Shown here piece by piece: positions 12,971 through 24,556 of a stretch of DNA of 64,000 nt (its first letter is position 1; every line of letters begins with the position of its first letter). Under the pieces are notes generated by a model. That model searched no databases. It was not told where the DNA came from and saw nothing but the letters and a program-made list of their open reading frames with translations. This DNA comes from Euonymus europaeus (taxonomy: Eukaryota > Streptophyta > Magnoliopsida > Celastrales > Celastraceae): assembly GCA_963580455.1 (NCBI GenBank), contig OY756961.1, positions 6,863,001-6,927,000 of the forward strand, in the 5' to 3' direction. The position numbers and the translations under genes are program-made.

Positions 12971-13959
12971 AATATACTTATACTATTATACATTGAGTTA
13001 TATTTCTAAGTCAGTCTCACACTATTTTCTTCATTAGACCACTGCTCTAGCCTCAAACCTTAAGCAACCACTGTCTTCGACGAAGACCGATCTTCAAGAC
13101 TTCAACTTTGTCTCTATCACCATCCCGACTAGTCAAACAGGTAAGTTAATTCCCTTGCCTTAGTCCTCTGCCAGTCCGCTCTGAATTCCAATATTCCACT
13201 CTTTCATTTATTGCATTTTTTAACTCTGCCACTTGAGTTCTTGAATTGATAGAGGAAGACAAAGGATAACCCACCCATAAGAGGTTAAGAGTCTAAGAGA
13301 GAGTAATCTATATTAATTCTTTACATTATATTGATTAGATTAAGTCAAATTAGTTTATGGAACTCTACCTTTGGAATGGGTACCATGTTGTTTCCTTCTA
13401 TGTTGTAGTTCCTCAAGTTTTTCAATTTGGTACTTTCTCATTTATTTTTCTTATTTTGTCTTCAATGTTTGCATGGCTCCATTGATGACTTTAAGTATAT
13501 GGCTGGCATGTGCTTATGGAAATTATCAAACCATTTGAGTAAGACCTCCTTCTATTAGATTTTGGAAGGGAAACTTGGAATCAGTTATACTCGTGGAAGT
13601 ATTGTTAAATTTTGTATGTCTTGATGATTTTCTAAGCCTCTTTTATTCCTTTTTCAATCAATCAATTTGTTGGTAAATAACGATTTATTAGAGGTCTAAT
13701 CTACTCGTGTGTGAGAGAGAATATTGTAGGGTTAAGGAATTACATATGTCTGCATTCTACCTTCAAATTGTAAAGAATATGCATGATGTATGCTTGTAGT
13801 ATTAGATACTTTGCTCATCCTTAGTTTATATTATCAGTAGCCAATTTTAAGGATATGCATGATGTATGCTTGGTTTCAATCTCAAGAGGGACAATGATAC
13901 ATATGGTTATGGGTTTCATTAATGGTTTTCAATGATTGTTTTTTGATACTTTATTTTAA
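12971..13959. other. Intergenic, no gene seen
   Basis: About 1 kb without a convincing reading frame. Short direct repeat ATGCATGATGTATGCTTG near 13779 and 13856. It may be the 5' flank or terminal region of the hAT relic that follows, but no terminal inverted repeat was found. Confidence 0.4.
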
Positions 13960-16882
13960 TAGGATGGAAAATCAAGGATGGAAATAAAAAAAAAACTATT
14001 AACTCGTTCTTTAACAAGAAACAATAAGAAACATCAATAATTGGAGCATCTTCGGGGTTGAAATCTACTATCGATTCTCCAATTCAAAGGATTACATTTG
14101 ATGAGAATGCTCTTGAATGAGATCTTGCACTACATATTCCAATATGGAATCATACGATTTATTATCAAGATAAAGGTAGATGTACTTATATCAAATGGGG
14201 ACCAAATCAACCTATCTCAGCCGAGTATTCAAGGACTAAAATCGAAGGTCAAACTCAACAATTTCATGTTAGTTGGTTTATAAAATTTCCATGGTTAGAG
14301 TACTTTATTTCAAAAGATGTAGCATTTTGCTTTCCATGCTTTCTTTTTCAAGATTGCACACCTCTACATCCTATTTTTAATATTGACGGTTTCACTAGTT
14401 TGAAGAGAGCGAACAATAGGGCCAAATGTGTATTCTTAGCACATAAGGGAAGTCCTACTTCCCCACACAATAATGTCGTGAGAAATGTTGAGGCATTGAA
14501 GAATATATCTCGGCACATTGATAAAGTCATGAATGTTCAGAGTTTGGAGAATGTTAAGAGAAATAGGTTATGTCTTAAGACTATTATTGATAGTGTTCGG
14601 TGGCTTATTTTACAAGGATGTATTTTGAGGGGTCATGATGAATCTTTAACGTCAAAGAACCATGGTAATCTAATTGACTTGATTAGTTTGATGGAAAAGT
14701 TGAATGTTGAGATTGATGATGTTGTCTTAGAGAAACTTCGGGAAATGTAAAATATACATCCCACTTGAACCAAAAGGATATCTTGCATATCATAGCCACA
14801 AAAGTGAAACAAAATTCGTGAGGAAGTTGGTAATGCAAGGTTTTGTATTTTGGTTGATGAAGCAAAGGATTTTATGAGGTCAGGGATATGATGGTGGTAA
14901 CAACATGCATGGTGCATGGAGCAAATTGCAAGCTTTATTTCGCAATGATTGTGAGTATGCATACTATGTTCATTATTTTGCTCATCATCTACAACTTGCT
15001 TTAGTTGCAGTTTCCAAGAAAGAGATATAAATTAGGCTATTCTTTTCAAAATTGACTTTTATTGTCAATCTTGTTAGTGCTTCTCCTAAGCAGCATACCG
15101 AGTTACTGGTTGATATTGTTTTTATCACAATAAATACCAACTGATTTTACCCAATCGCAAGTATACGGTCGCAAGGCAATAATATTGAAAGTGATCGAAT
15201 CCACATGGACTGTTGTAAAAATCAATTGAAAGACAAACAATAGTGTAAACTAATTTGGATGCTTGAATTAATAATGGAAAAATTAGCTAGTTCAAATAAA
15301 ATAACTAATTTAACAATTGATGAAAATTAGCTTGGATTTGGCTAGTTCAACTACCTCCACCTATGCACACAAAGTTTCAGTAGAAGAAAATATCAAATCC
15401 TAGCTAAAAAGTACTTAGCTACGCATACTCATACTAAAAACCATAAAAATACTCAAGACAATTGTTCGAATCGATGGGAAAAATGAAGGAATTTCCACGC
15501 TTGGAATGCCTCCTCTCTGCCCTCTGTATTCTGGAAAATCTAGTCTGGTATCTGGCGGCTAGGGTTTAGTCTTTAACCATAAAAAGTTATTGTCCCCACT
15601 GCCACGTCAGCTGGGCCCGTTTCTGCAAATCCCGCAACTCGCGGCCGCGCTTAGGTCGCGCCTGGCTCACTTTTACCCAGAATTCAACTTTTTCAAATAA
15701 ATAGCATTCAGTTGTACCTGTCATTAAATCACACAATTGGATAGTATTTTGTGCTAGAAACCTTATAAAGATTGGGTATTTAACATCATAAACACGAGTA
15801 CATTTTGCACTCACCAGTTATGATCTACCCAAGCTACTGAGATTGAATGTGACATAGCTAGCGGTAAATGTGAGACCAATAAAAAGGCTAATCATAATGA
15901 TACTTTGCATATAGTTGGTACTACTCGTTGGAGCTCACATTTTGACTCCATTTGTAGTTTGATAGATATGATGGTGCAACTATTATTGTGCTTTGATCTT
16001 TGGTTAAAGAATGAGCTACAAATAAAATTCGTGCAGAAACTGGTTGTTTAGTGTCGATAAAGTCCTTTGATTTTATATTCATATATTGCATCTTATGCAC
16101 AAAAATATGGGGATTTCATATATGCTTTGTCGAACTTTAGAGCACAAATCTTTGGATATTTTGAAGGCACTGAATTTGGTCTCAACGACAAAGGAATTAC
16201 TTTGAACATTGCGAGAAGAAGCTTTTGGTAATCTCCTTAGGCATGTGAAATCAATTTGCTTGAAATTTGATATCGACGTACCTGATATGAGCACTCAGTA
16301 CAAAAAAGCTACAAGACTTATTGCCAACAAAATGATGATATCACAGTTGAGCATCACTATTGAATTGACATCTTTAAAGCTATGGTTGACTATATATTAT
16401 ATACTAGAATCAGTGAAGAGTCAATGGAACTGCTTATGCTCAGCTCTACTTTAAATCCTAGGGAAAACTTCAAAGCTTTTGATCCTAATCACATTCTTTT
16501 ACTTGCTGAGAATTTTTATCCAGTTGACTTTAGCAAACACCACATATATCTTTTGAAATGTCAGTTAGATCATTATCGAATTGATGTGGTTTTACATAGG
16601 AAGTTTCAGAATATGTCAACAATTTTAGAATTGTGTCGTGGATTAGTAGAAACAAATAAGGTAGGGTCTTATAATTTAATCGACAGGTTGATTCCTCTCA
16701 TTTTGACTCTTCCCATTTCTATGGTAACTACAAAACGTGCATTTTCGGTTAAGAAATTTATCAAAAGTGATCTTCGTAACAAGATGGAAAATGAGTATTT
16801 GAATGATTCATTAGTTGTCTTCATCGAAAGAGCAATAGCAAAAACTATTGATACATATTCAAGAATAGATGCCTTTTGCTAG
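13960..16882 (+). pseudogene. hAT transposase relic (zinc finger MYM/TTF type, DUF4371 and dimerisation domain)
   Basis: Broken plus-strand frames follow the order of plant TTF/ZMYM1-like hAT proteins. An N-terminal segment (to about 14400) includes AAFCFPCFLF-like residues. Then NNVVRNVEALKNISRHIDKV with RLIL-type helices (14400-14750), a stretch with YYVHYFAHHLQLAL near 14960-15010, GTTRWSSHFDSICSL near 15920, and a C-terminal hAT dimerisation domain at 16382-16882 with LPISMVTTKRAFSVKKFIKS and LNDSLVVFIERAIAKTIDT. Many stops and shifts occur, and ~0.7 kb of foreign DNA (15110-15835) interrupts it. It cannot encode an active transposase. Confidence 0.8.
15110..15835 (-). mobile_element. LTR-like insertion within the hAT relic
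   Basis: The hAT protein resemblance stops near 15110 and resumes near 15835. Read on the minus strand the insert ends with CCTTGCGACCGTATACTTGC and neighbours, wording found at LTR ends of plant Tat-like elements. A GC-rich patch (GCGGCCGCGC) sits at about 15642. No clean target duplication was identified, so boundaries are approximate. Confidence 0.45.
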
Positions 16883-18753
16883 TATTTGAGCCGCTAGTAA
16901 TTTTTCCAATGTTTATGCATAGATCCTTTAATGATTTTATAGGCATATACATTTGAATGAAGATGGTCGAGTACATTGTTGATCTCAGAGAAATAAGCCC
17001 TCTAAAATTGGTAATACAAAATGTGCAACTTCGTGAACTTTCCTTCTCTACAATATAACTTCAATCAATATGATTTTGATTTGTCAATTTGAAGTTGAAT
17101 GATTTGGAGAAGATCATTCTCTCATTTAAGAAGGTTGGTTGTGGTCAATCTAAGTCTCAGATTGTTGAATGCTTCAGTAGTGTGTAAAATACAAAATTAA
17201 TATGCTTACAAGACTATTTTTCTAAAGAGGTTGTGTTTTACATATATTTGTGCAGAGACTGTTTGCATAAAATTTGTGTAGCTGGTTTGATGTACCCAAC
17301 GCTTGAACAAATTCATAAATATATGTAAGTGATTTAATTTATCGCAATTTGATTGACGTAAGAGTGATGATGCAAACCCATACTCTAAATGTACATTTTA
17401 TGGCCTAGCTATGTGATATTATTGTATGTGTTGGCTTTATTTGATTAAATGAATATTTTGTACGCATTTTATGTTGCTTGAATTAATTAATAGATATTAT
17501 AAAAAATTTATCAAAATAAAAATAAAAATCATACCCGTCACTTTTAAGTTAAGCCCATGTAAATCAAATTCCCAGATCCGCTATTGTTCGCAAGAGAATT
17601 GGGCCACATGCTGGGTTCTATCCTTTATACCCAATGGGTTTCAGTTGTGGGCTACGTCCTGCATCATTCTTAAAGCAGATGCATAACAGTTCTACTACTG
17701 CAAGGTTTTAAAAAACTGAGATTATAAGAATAGTTGCTTGCATGGTGTAAGCGATTTGAAATTTTTGTATGGCATGTTTTGTACTTACTAGTCAAAGTTA
17801 ACTTTAAATCGTTGTTGCCAAGTTATATGATTTGGGTCCAAATGATCCGCCGTATGCTGCCAACTTTAACGGGGCAGCAGAAAAGCCTGAGACATTAGCA
17901 CACCTGATGCAACTGTTCCTTCATCATTAAATAATTAAAAATAAAAAACAGAGATGTTATGGGTATGAGCTGCCCATGCAAGCCAAACTGAAGCATCTCC
18001 TCTTTTAGGTTAAACCGTGATTCTGGTTGGATGATGATGATGCTGCTGTCGAGCGAATAATAGAGTCAGTGGGTGCGCATATTTGTCTCTGCTCGACATT
18101 TCTTTTTCTTTCTCTGCAACTTCTCCTCAACTCCATGTGCAGCACAACTTTTTTGTTTGTCGCCTCTTTAGAATAGTATTTGACTATATTGTTCATCAAT
18201 CCATTCATGTCAGTTGTTATAACTTGTTTAAGAGACGACCCAGTTCCATTTCATTTGCATTCAACATTGGATTTTCCCTTTCTGCTCCATTTTCTCCGCG
18301 ACAAAAAGGTTGAAACATGCCACGTGGATTAACATGTGTTTGCTATATATATGGGTTATCCGGTTCACATGGATATATCTAGATCTCTCATTGTTTTCAG
18401 TTAATCTCATTATGACTAAATCCTTGTACACCACAACTAGTAGATCAGTGTCAGGAGTTTCCATGGGGGAGTATTTGAACAAGTTAATATGCTGTAAATT
18501 TAAGTACAGTCCCCAAACTGAAAAGATTTAGTCAGTCAGTGAGGAATGTACGCTATTTTTTGTTATTATAGAAATTAAAAAAATCAATTTCTATCAATTA
18601 TTATATTTAACTTAAGACTCGAACACTAAAACAAAAAGTCTTTTTAAAAATTAAAATTAAACTCATTACATATAAATTTAATCTTGAACTTATTCTATTG
18701 TAATCTCAAACCCCAACATATATATATTTATAATTTAATAAAGCTATTATAAC
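16883..18753. other. Intergenic, no gene seen
   Basis: Only short chance frames occur. 17880-18320 is somewhat less AT-rich but has no recognisable domain. From 18550 it becomes strongly AT-rich. Confidence 0.4.
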
Positions 18754-19090
18754 GGCGTATTTGGTTAAACAATATTAATTTGACGTTCAGCCTCAGGAGA
18801 CAGATTGAAAAATTGGATTATATTTGAAGTTCCTTAAGTACATCCAAAACCAACACTAATTAAATCACTAGCGATTAAAGCTAATTGACATGAAATGGCG
18901 CCGTGTGATTATGGCTATATCAAAGAATGATTGCTATGATTTTCTCAATTTTAATCTCTCGTTAGAGAATCTTTCGGCCCCTCATATTTGACAGATTCAT
19001 TGATATAGTTGTCTTACTAGTTATCATTGTCTTAACACAACCAATAATTCTCCTAATTAAGAAACTAATCTATCTATATCTATATATATA
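18754..19090. repeat. Copy 1 of a dispersed ~0.35-kb duplicated segment
   Basis: Starts GGCGTATTTGGTTAAACAA and includes CCGTGTGATTATGGCTA. It aligns along its whole length with 20389-20810, with substitutions and small gaps. No coding content. Confidence 0.75.
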
Positions 19091-19446
19091 ATGGAGGCCT
19101 CATACTTGCTGCACAATGTGCAAAAGATAGAGTTTTTATAATTTCATGATTTTATTTTTAATAATTTTTTTTAAAAAATAGAATTATCATGATTATGAAT
19201 GCAATAATTAACTCAATCTATTAATATATCTTCAATTTTTATATATATATATATATATACATAATATTTAAGAGAGAAATGCAGAATCTTATATATTTTA
19301 TTGAAATTATTTTAATAATTTAATGTAAGATTAATGACAAATGAAAGAATCCATAAAACGGATGGTGGACCTATGTAGGGGTAAGAGTGGGCAATTGTTG
19401 ACATAAAACGGACGAGATCTTTGAAACGGTTTAGAAGGAAGAAAAA
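19091..19446. other. AT-rich spacer with TA microsatellites
   Basis: TA dinucleotide runs at about 19070-19090 and 19240-19262. Nothing coding seen. Confidence 0.5.
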
Positions 19447-19460
19447 GAAGAGACGCCGTT

Positions 19461-19675
19461 TTTTTTTTGATGGAATAGGCTTAGCCTCAGCATATATTAA
19501 AAATACCCTCACCAATGGCGGAGGAAAATCAATGTACAATTATAATCTATCAAGAATAGGGATAGACACACAAAAAGAAAAAAAAACAAGGCAAAAACAT
19601 TTTGCCATAGCTGAAAAATGACTAAAACCATAAAATGAAATCTGAGACTCGATTGCATCCTTCCTTTGCCAAAAT
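19461..19675 (-). mobile_element. 5'-truncated non-LTR retroelement (LINE tail) with 14-bp target duplication
   Basis: The 14-mer GAAGAGACGCCGTT is present at 19447-19460 and again at 19676-19689. Just inside the left copy is a run of ~10 T, that is, a poly-A tail on the minus strand. Together these show reverse-transcribed insertion of a ~215-bp 3' tail. No coding part remains. Confidence 0.8.
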
Positions 19676-20001
19676 GAAGAGACGCCGTTGTTGGTCGATC
19701 TTGATCGACGGAGGAGAATAGCTGTTGTACATGTGCTTGTGTGAAAATTGTTCTAGGGAGGAAGAAGGTTAATCGGGCTAGAGTTGATACGGGTTAAACC
19801 CAAATAAATAAATAAAAATGATCTCAATCGTTGGATGGATCTAATGGCTGAGATTGAAGCGTGCATATTAATATAAATTGCGAGCGTACCCATAAGAGAC
19901 TTTCCAAATTCAAAAGATACATTCTTAGCCATAATCGTCACAAAACATGCCTTTATTTTGCAATTGTTCCTTCATTTTTAGACTAACAATATAAAATGAT
20001 A

Positions 20002-20340
20002 TTTTTTTTTTTTAGAAAGTAACAGATTTCATTGAACAGTAAATCACCAAGTACAAATTCGAGGACAGTCAATTAGGGTAAGAAAACCCATATCAACTAG
20101 ATCAGTGAAAAAATAAATAGATCTGGGAACCAAATCTGTCATATCAGCTCTAGAGAAACCAGATCTATAAGTCCACCAAACCTCGAAATCCTTGCAAAAC
20201 AAAACAAAAAATACAAAGGAAAATGAAAGATGAATGAAGACGGTGGGGTGGAGAAGGGGGAGGAAAGAGGACGAAGCTATTTCGGTGAAGTTAAAACCAG
20301 AGAAAAGAGAGGGAGAGAAAAGGTCAGAGAAAACCACCTT
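20002..20340 (-). mobile_element. LINE 3' tail, minus strand
   Basis: A run of ~13 T at 20002-20014 (poly-A on the minus strand) is followed on the minus reading by sequence typical of the 3' untranslated end of plant L1 LINEs (TTCAATGAAATCTGTTAC next to the tail). The 5' boundary near 20340 is approximate and no clear target duplication was found. Confidence 0.5.
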
Positions 20341-20388
20341 TGGTATTGTTTGATACTGATGTTGATGTTGTTAATTCGTGTACATAAA

Positions 20389-20810
20389 GGCATATTTGGT
20401 TAAACAACATTAATTAGACGTTCATGAGACTGATTGGGATTAATTGGATTATATTTGAAGGGTTTTTTCAGTGTATCCAAAACTAACAGTAACTAACTAA
20501 CGATTAATGCTAACATGAAACGGTGCCGTGTGATTATGGCTAAATCAATCCATGATTGCTCTAATTTTGTCAATTCTACTCTCCTATTACTTTGGCCCCC
20601 TACATTTGATAGATTCATTCATTTACTTATCATGCTAACACAACTTTTGTTTTTTTTTGAGTCAGGAGAATTGGAGATCGAGGATTCGAATCCACTCTCT
20701 ATTGAAATGGTCGATCCTTACATGTATAATGATTGTCGCTTGACCACAAGCTCACTTGCCACAACCAATTCTCTTAATTAAGCAACTAATTATTATTATA
20801 TATAATTATA
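20389..20810. repeat. Copy 2 of the dispersed duplicated segment
   Basis: Starts GGCATATTTGGTTAAACAAC and parallels 18754-19090 to the shared TTAATTAAG/CTAATTAAG region. It is longer because a 116-bp SINE sits in it at 20645-20760. Confidence 0.75.
20645..20760 (-). mobile_element. tRNA-derived SINE, minus strand
   Basis: Absent from the paralogous copy at 18754-19090 and flanked here by ACAAC at 20640-20644 and 20761-20765. On the minus strand it begins GGCAAGTGAGCTTGTGGTCA (A-box-like), has GTGGATTCGAATCCTC (B-box-like) about 60 bp later, and ends in an A-rich tail (poly-T on plus at 20650-20658). The empty site in the other copy makes insertion nearly certain; the SINE class is inferred from the box motifs. 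Confidence 0.7.
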
Positions 20811-21235
20811 TACTAAAACTATTTACTATTTGCAGTCATTTACAATTAAGCTTCTACAAGGGATAAAATTTAATATTTTATATAATTAATTTTTTTGGTC
20901 TATATTATTCTAAAATATAGAATAATATACGGATGAGTTCAAAATTTATTGTCTTTTTTATTTCAATTTTTTTATTGTGTTTTAAACTTTTGAATTTAGA
21001 TAAGTGCCAAAAGTGTAGATTAACATAAGTGCGCCTGGTTACGTGTGCACACGTACAAATAGTCTCGAAGAGGATGCTTCATATACGAAAATGTTAATTA
21101 TTATCCCAACTGTAAGAAGTAACACATAATTCACATAGATTGGGTTTATCTAAATATCTTTTCAAGTACAGACTACGAATCAAACAATTTGATTCCACTT
21201 ACTACAAACATTTCAAAAGTATCTCAATAAAGACC
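20811..21235. other. Intergenic, AT-rich
   Basis: No gene or repeat recognised in this ~0.4 kb. Confidence 0.4.
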
Positions 21236-21283
21236 GATGAGATGCACGAATTGTGATCTCGGAGATCACAATTCTGCATCATC
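21236..21283. repeat. Hairpin repeat, copy 1
   Basis: Imperfect palindrome: GAATTGTGATCTC faces GAGATCACAATTC, flanked by GATGAGATGCAC and GCATCATC. A second diverged copy is at 21431-21478. Confidence 0.75.
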
Positions 21284-21430
21284 ATAAAAGATCAGCTTGG
21301 TGGTAGTATTTTCAACCCATTTAAATGAGGTAAGGAGTTCAATTCCCACCACAAGTGAAACGCTGTGAGAAGAGGAATTAGGCCCTACCCATAAAAAGCA
21401 GAGGAATGGGACACGAGGGCTTCCCTAAAT
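21284..21430 (+). mobile_element. SINE-like segment between two hairpin repeats
   Basis: Contains AGCTTGGTGGTAGTA, resembling a pol III A box, and GGAGTTCAATTCCCACC, resembling a B box, ~45 bp apart, as in tRNA-derived plant SINEs. The ~48-bp repeats on both sides are too long for an ordinary target duplication. The assignment is inference. Confidence 0.45.
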
Positions 21431-21478
21431 GATGAGATGCACGAATTACGATCCCGAAGGTCACAATTCTGCATCATC
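21431..21478. repeat. Hairpin repeat, copy 2
   Basis: GATGAGATGCACGAATTACG...TCACAATTCTGCATCATC, a diverged direct copy of 21236-21283; the hairpin stem has several mismatches. Confidence 0.7.
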
Positions 21479-21895
21479 AAAGACAAGACATTATTCATAA
21501 ATTTAAATTTTCAACCCGAATTTACCTCCAAATGCAATCTTCATATAAGAAACAAATTGTTTATTAATGATTGATGACCGAATCATTCCCAATCACAATA
21601 CATATCCATACTACCACACACATAAAAAGAAAGAGTTGGAATGTCTCGTTTGGTTGCAAGTCAGCTTCCGGCAACCGACGAATTGCTTTGATTTGATTGG
21701 ATTGTTTTGTAATGTGAAGGCATTATCAACCATGGATTTCACATTTAATTTGGATTTTTATATGATGTATCACTGTTTAAGATAGTGAGCTCTGTTGGAT
21801 CTGGATTTTGGACAATATGTAAAAGAAAATGTCTTATTAGTTATTATACTTTATTCTTATGATTTAATCACACAAGTGAAATAATAATTGATTTT
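21479..21895. other. Intergenic, no gene seen
   Basis: Short chance frames only; ordinary AT-rich plant spacer. Confidence 0.35.
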
Positions 21896-21929
21896 GAATG
21901 ATCAAATTGCCCAATAGGTCAGTGGGCTA

Positions 21930-22078
21930 TACAGAGGGAGGCAGCCCTATCTTTTTTAGGACTCTAGTCATAATGGTAATAAATTTTATTCAAATTGATA
22001 GCATGAGAGATTTGAACACAAGACACCTCACTCCCTACACAGTAGAAAGACCAACTAGGTTACCATATGTTGGTTTAT
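21930..22078 (-). mobile_element. tRNA-derived SINE-like element, minus strand
   Basis: Read on the minus strand it contains GGTAACCTAGTTGGTCTTTC (A-box-like) and GTGTTCAAATCTC (B-box-like) about 40 bp apart. This is the arrangement of a tRNA-derived SINE head. Ends are approximate. Confidence 0.45.
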
Positions 22079-22379
22079 AACGTTATTAGTGATTATCATA
22101 GTTCGATTATTATGCAGAGGCTCATACACACTCAAAGAATAGAGGTGTAGAGAATATGGATTCTCATGTCATAAAAAGGAAATCTCAAATGGGAGATTCA
22201 AATTTCAAGCCAAGACTTCAAAGAATCATTAGAGTTGGTTGTTAGCGTACCGTAGACAGACTCTTAGATGAGTTATTTTTCCTTAATTCATTGTTAAAAA
22301 ACTCATTCATATTTTGTTTTGGAGCTGAGAGAGAGGTCAGAGGCATACTATTTCATCTCATCCACAAAATATATGTAAT

Positions 22380-22520
22380 TTTTTTTAAGAAAATGTTACA
22401 GCACTCAATAGACCAAATTAATCAATTCTACATGGCATGTCATGTTGGAAAATATTTTTGAAAATAAAAAACCTTTTTTATTTTTCAACTTTTTTAAGAA
22501 AATGTTACAGCACCCAACTT
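22380..22520. repeat. Direct repeats flanking ~80 bp
   Basis: AAGAAAATGTTACAGCAC occurs near 22387 and again near 22495 with similar T-rich sequence before each. No function is apparent. Confidence 0.55.
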
Positions 22521-22588
22521 TTTCTTTTTACATTTTTTTCTTCTATTTTATTTTAAAGATCATATGTTGAAAATTGTTGTGACACTTA

Positions 22589-22922
22589 GGCTCTGTTGGT
22601 TGACGGGAAACAAACATCTCATGGAAAAAGAAAAACATATCATGTAAAAATAACTAATTTTTAGTGTTTGGACAAAAAAATTACTAATATTTTTCATTGT
22701 TTGTTTGTTTGGAATTAAAAATTTGAAATACAACACTTTTTATTATGTTGACTAACAAATGTGTGTATGTTGAGAAGAGAAGTTGTTTTCCATTTTTAAA
22801 GTCTTAAAATTGAGTTGATTATATAACATTTTTAATTTACTATTTTTATTTTTCATCCCCAAACACCATAAAGTGAGGAAAATATTTTTCAAAAATTGAT
22901 TTTCCGTCAAACAAACGGAGCA
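22589..22922. mobile_element. PIF/Harbinger-like MITE, 334 bp, TTA duplication
   Basis: Flanked by TTA at 22586-22588 and 22923-22925. Terminal repeats: left GGCTCTGTTGGTTGACGG, right (reverse complement) TGCTCCGTTTGTTTGACGG. It is non-coding and closely matches the element at 37701-38325. A 3-bp TTA/TAA duplication is the hallmark of PIF/Harbinger (Tourist-type) elements. Confidence 0.82.
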
Positions 22923-22925
22923 TTA

Positions 22926-24440
22926 ATTCTGTCAGTTTTTTTTCTTCTATTCTATTTAATATTTATCACACTTTTTTATTTATATTTGAAATAAATTTAA
23001 TAATAATTTATATTTATACTTATAATAAATAATAATTATAAATTTATAATTCATTCTTATACGGAATAAACGTAATAACAATTAAAAATTTATTAAATTT
23101 GATATCATAAGAATTTATTAAATGAGATATCATTCATGTACATCTACTGTCCCATTTTCACCAATTTTGAAGTTAAAAATCCCAAGGTTTAGTGTATCCG
23201 AGCTTGTTAAGGTTTACTAGTTAGAACACTATGATTTAACACTTGAAACATTTATAATTTTAATAGCGAATCTGTTCCCTAAATCCGTTAGGGTTTAACG
23301 AATCTAAGCCTTGAGATTCATCACTTGGGACAAAAAGTTTTAGTAGTGAATCTGAAATATCTGATCAATTTATGGTAAATTTTTACTGTCAATATAAATT
23401 AAAACATATATATATCATTGATAAAAATAATATATACTTGACAAAAATGTATTTTGAAATATATTGTTTTATGTATTCACAATGAAATTATATTATTTTC
23501 AAAAACAATATAAAGAAACACTAAAAGCTACAAAACTCACATATCAGTACAAAAAAAATATAAATAAAAATGACTGAATAAAACTCATCGATGATGGATC
23601 TTGTTAGAAAGATCTTTACTTGCTAATTTTAGATATATAGTTTTTTTTTCGAAATCTAATATGTATTTTGAAAGATAAAATGTTTTAAAATTTCATTTAA
23701 AAAAAACTGTGCAGTATAATTTTCAAACGATATATTTTTATTTTTAAAAATTTTGATTTAGTCATGTCATATACTTACAAAGCATGTCATGTCATATAGA
23801 GTTTAATTAATATTATCTTATAAATATTTGGGCTATTTCGCTCCACTTTTTTTTTTGTTATATTTTCTTACAAGATTAACCTAAACACAAAAGAAGTAAA
23901 GAAATTTTTTTTCATTAACAAAAAGAAAAATAGAAAACAGAAAACTATCAAAGTCACGACTCAGAAGTCGAGAAAAGGCGATTGACCCACTTATCCACTT
24001 TACCAGAAAAGCAGGGTCCGGCTTCTTTGGTATCAAAATCCACAGGTCTCTTTTGGTCTTGCTTCCCAAGAGAGCAAGTTACCGTTTGCCAGCCTTTGAC
24101 AAAGCACGAGCAAAACAGAGGGGTATCATTGTACTTACACACCCTTTCTTAAGAAACTGAAGAAAAAAAAATCCACTGAAAAAATTATAGAACTCCTAGA
24201 AAGGGACAGACAATACAGCTGCTGCTGCTCAATTGGGTACTTTAATATATGTATGTAATGTAATGTTCGATGTTCTGAATACCCAATCTATAATTGTTTT
24301 TGAGTTTTTTTTCTCTCTTATTCCTTCTTATCTTGCCTACTTTTTGGATGCAAAACACTGTATGATAGTTTCTGCAGATTGAATGATAGTTTCTGTTCTG
24401 CAGAAGAGAAGAAAACAAGTCCTTCAGTCAATCTCTCAAA
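22926..24440. other. AT-rich intergenic region and WEB gene promoter side
   Basis: 22926-23880 is very AT-rich with no gene. 23881-24440 has moderate composition and probably holds the WEB gene promoter and leader; a CT-rich stretch lies at 24310-24330. No TATA box could be assigned with confidence. Confidence 0.35.
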
Positions 24441-24556
24441 TTACATTTGTCTTCTGTTTTAGAATGTCAGCGATTTAGCACACGCTCATTTACTCAACAT
24501 CCCATTCAGCAAAGAAGCACAAAGTTTGGTACTTTAGTTTTCTCCATATCACCAAC

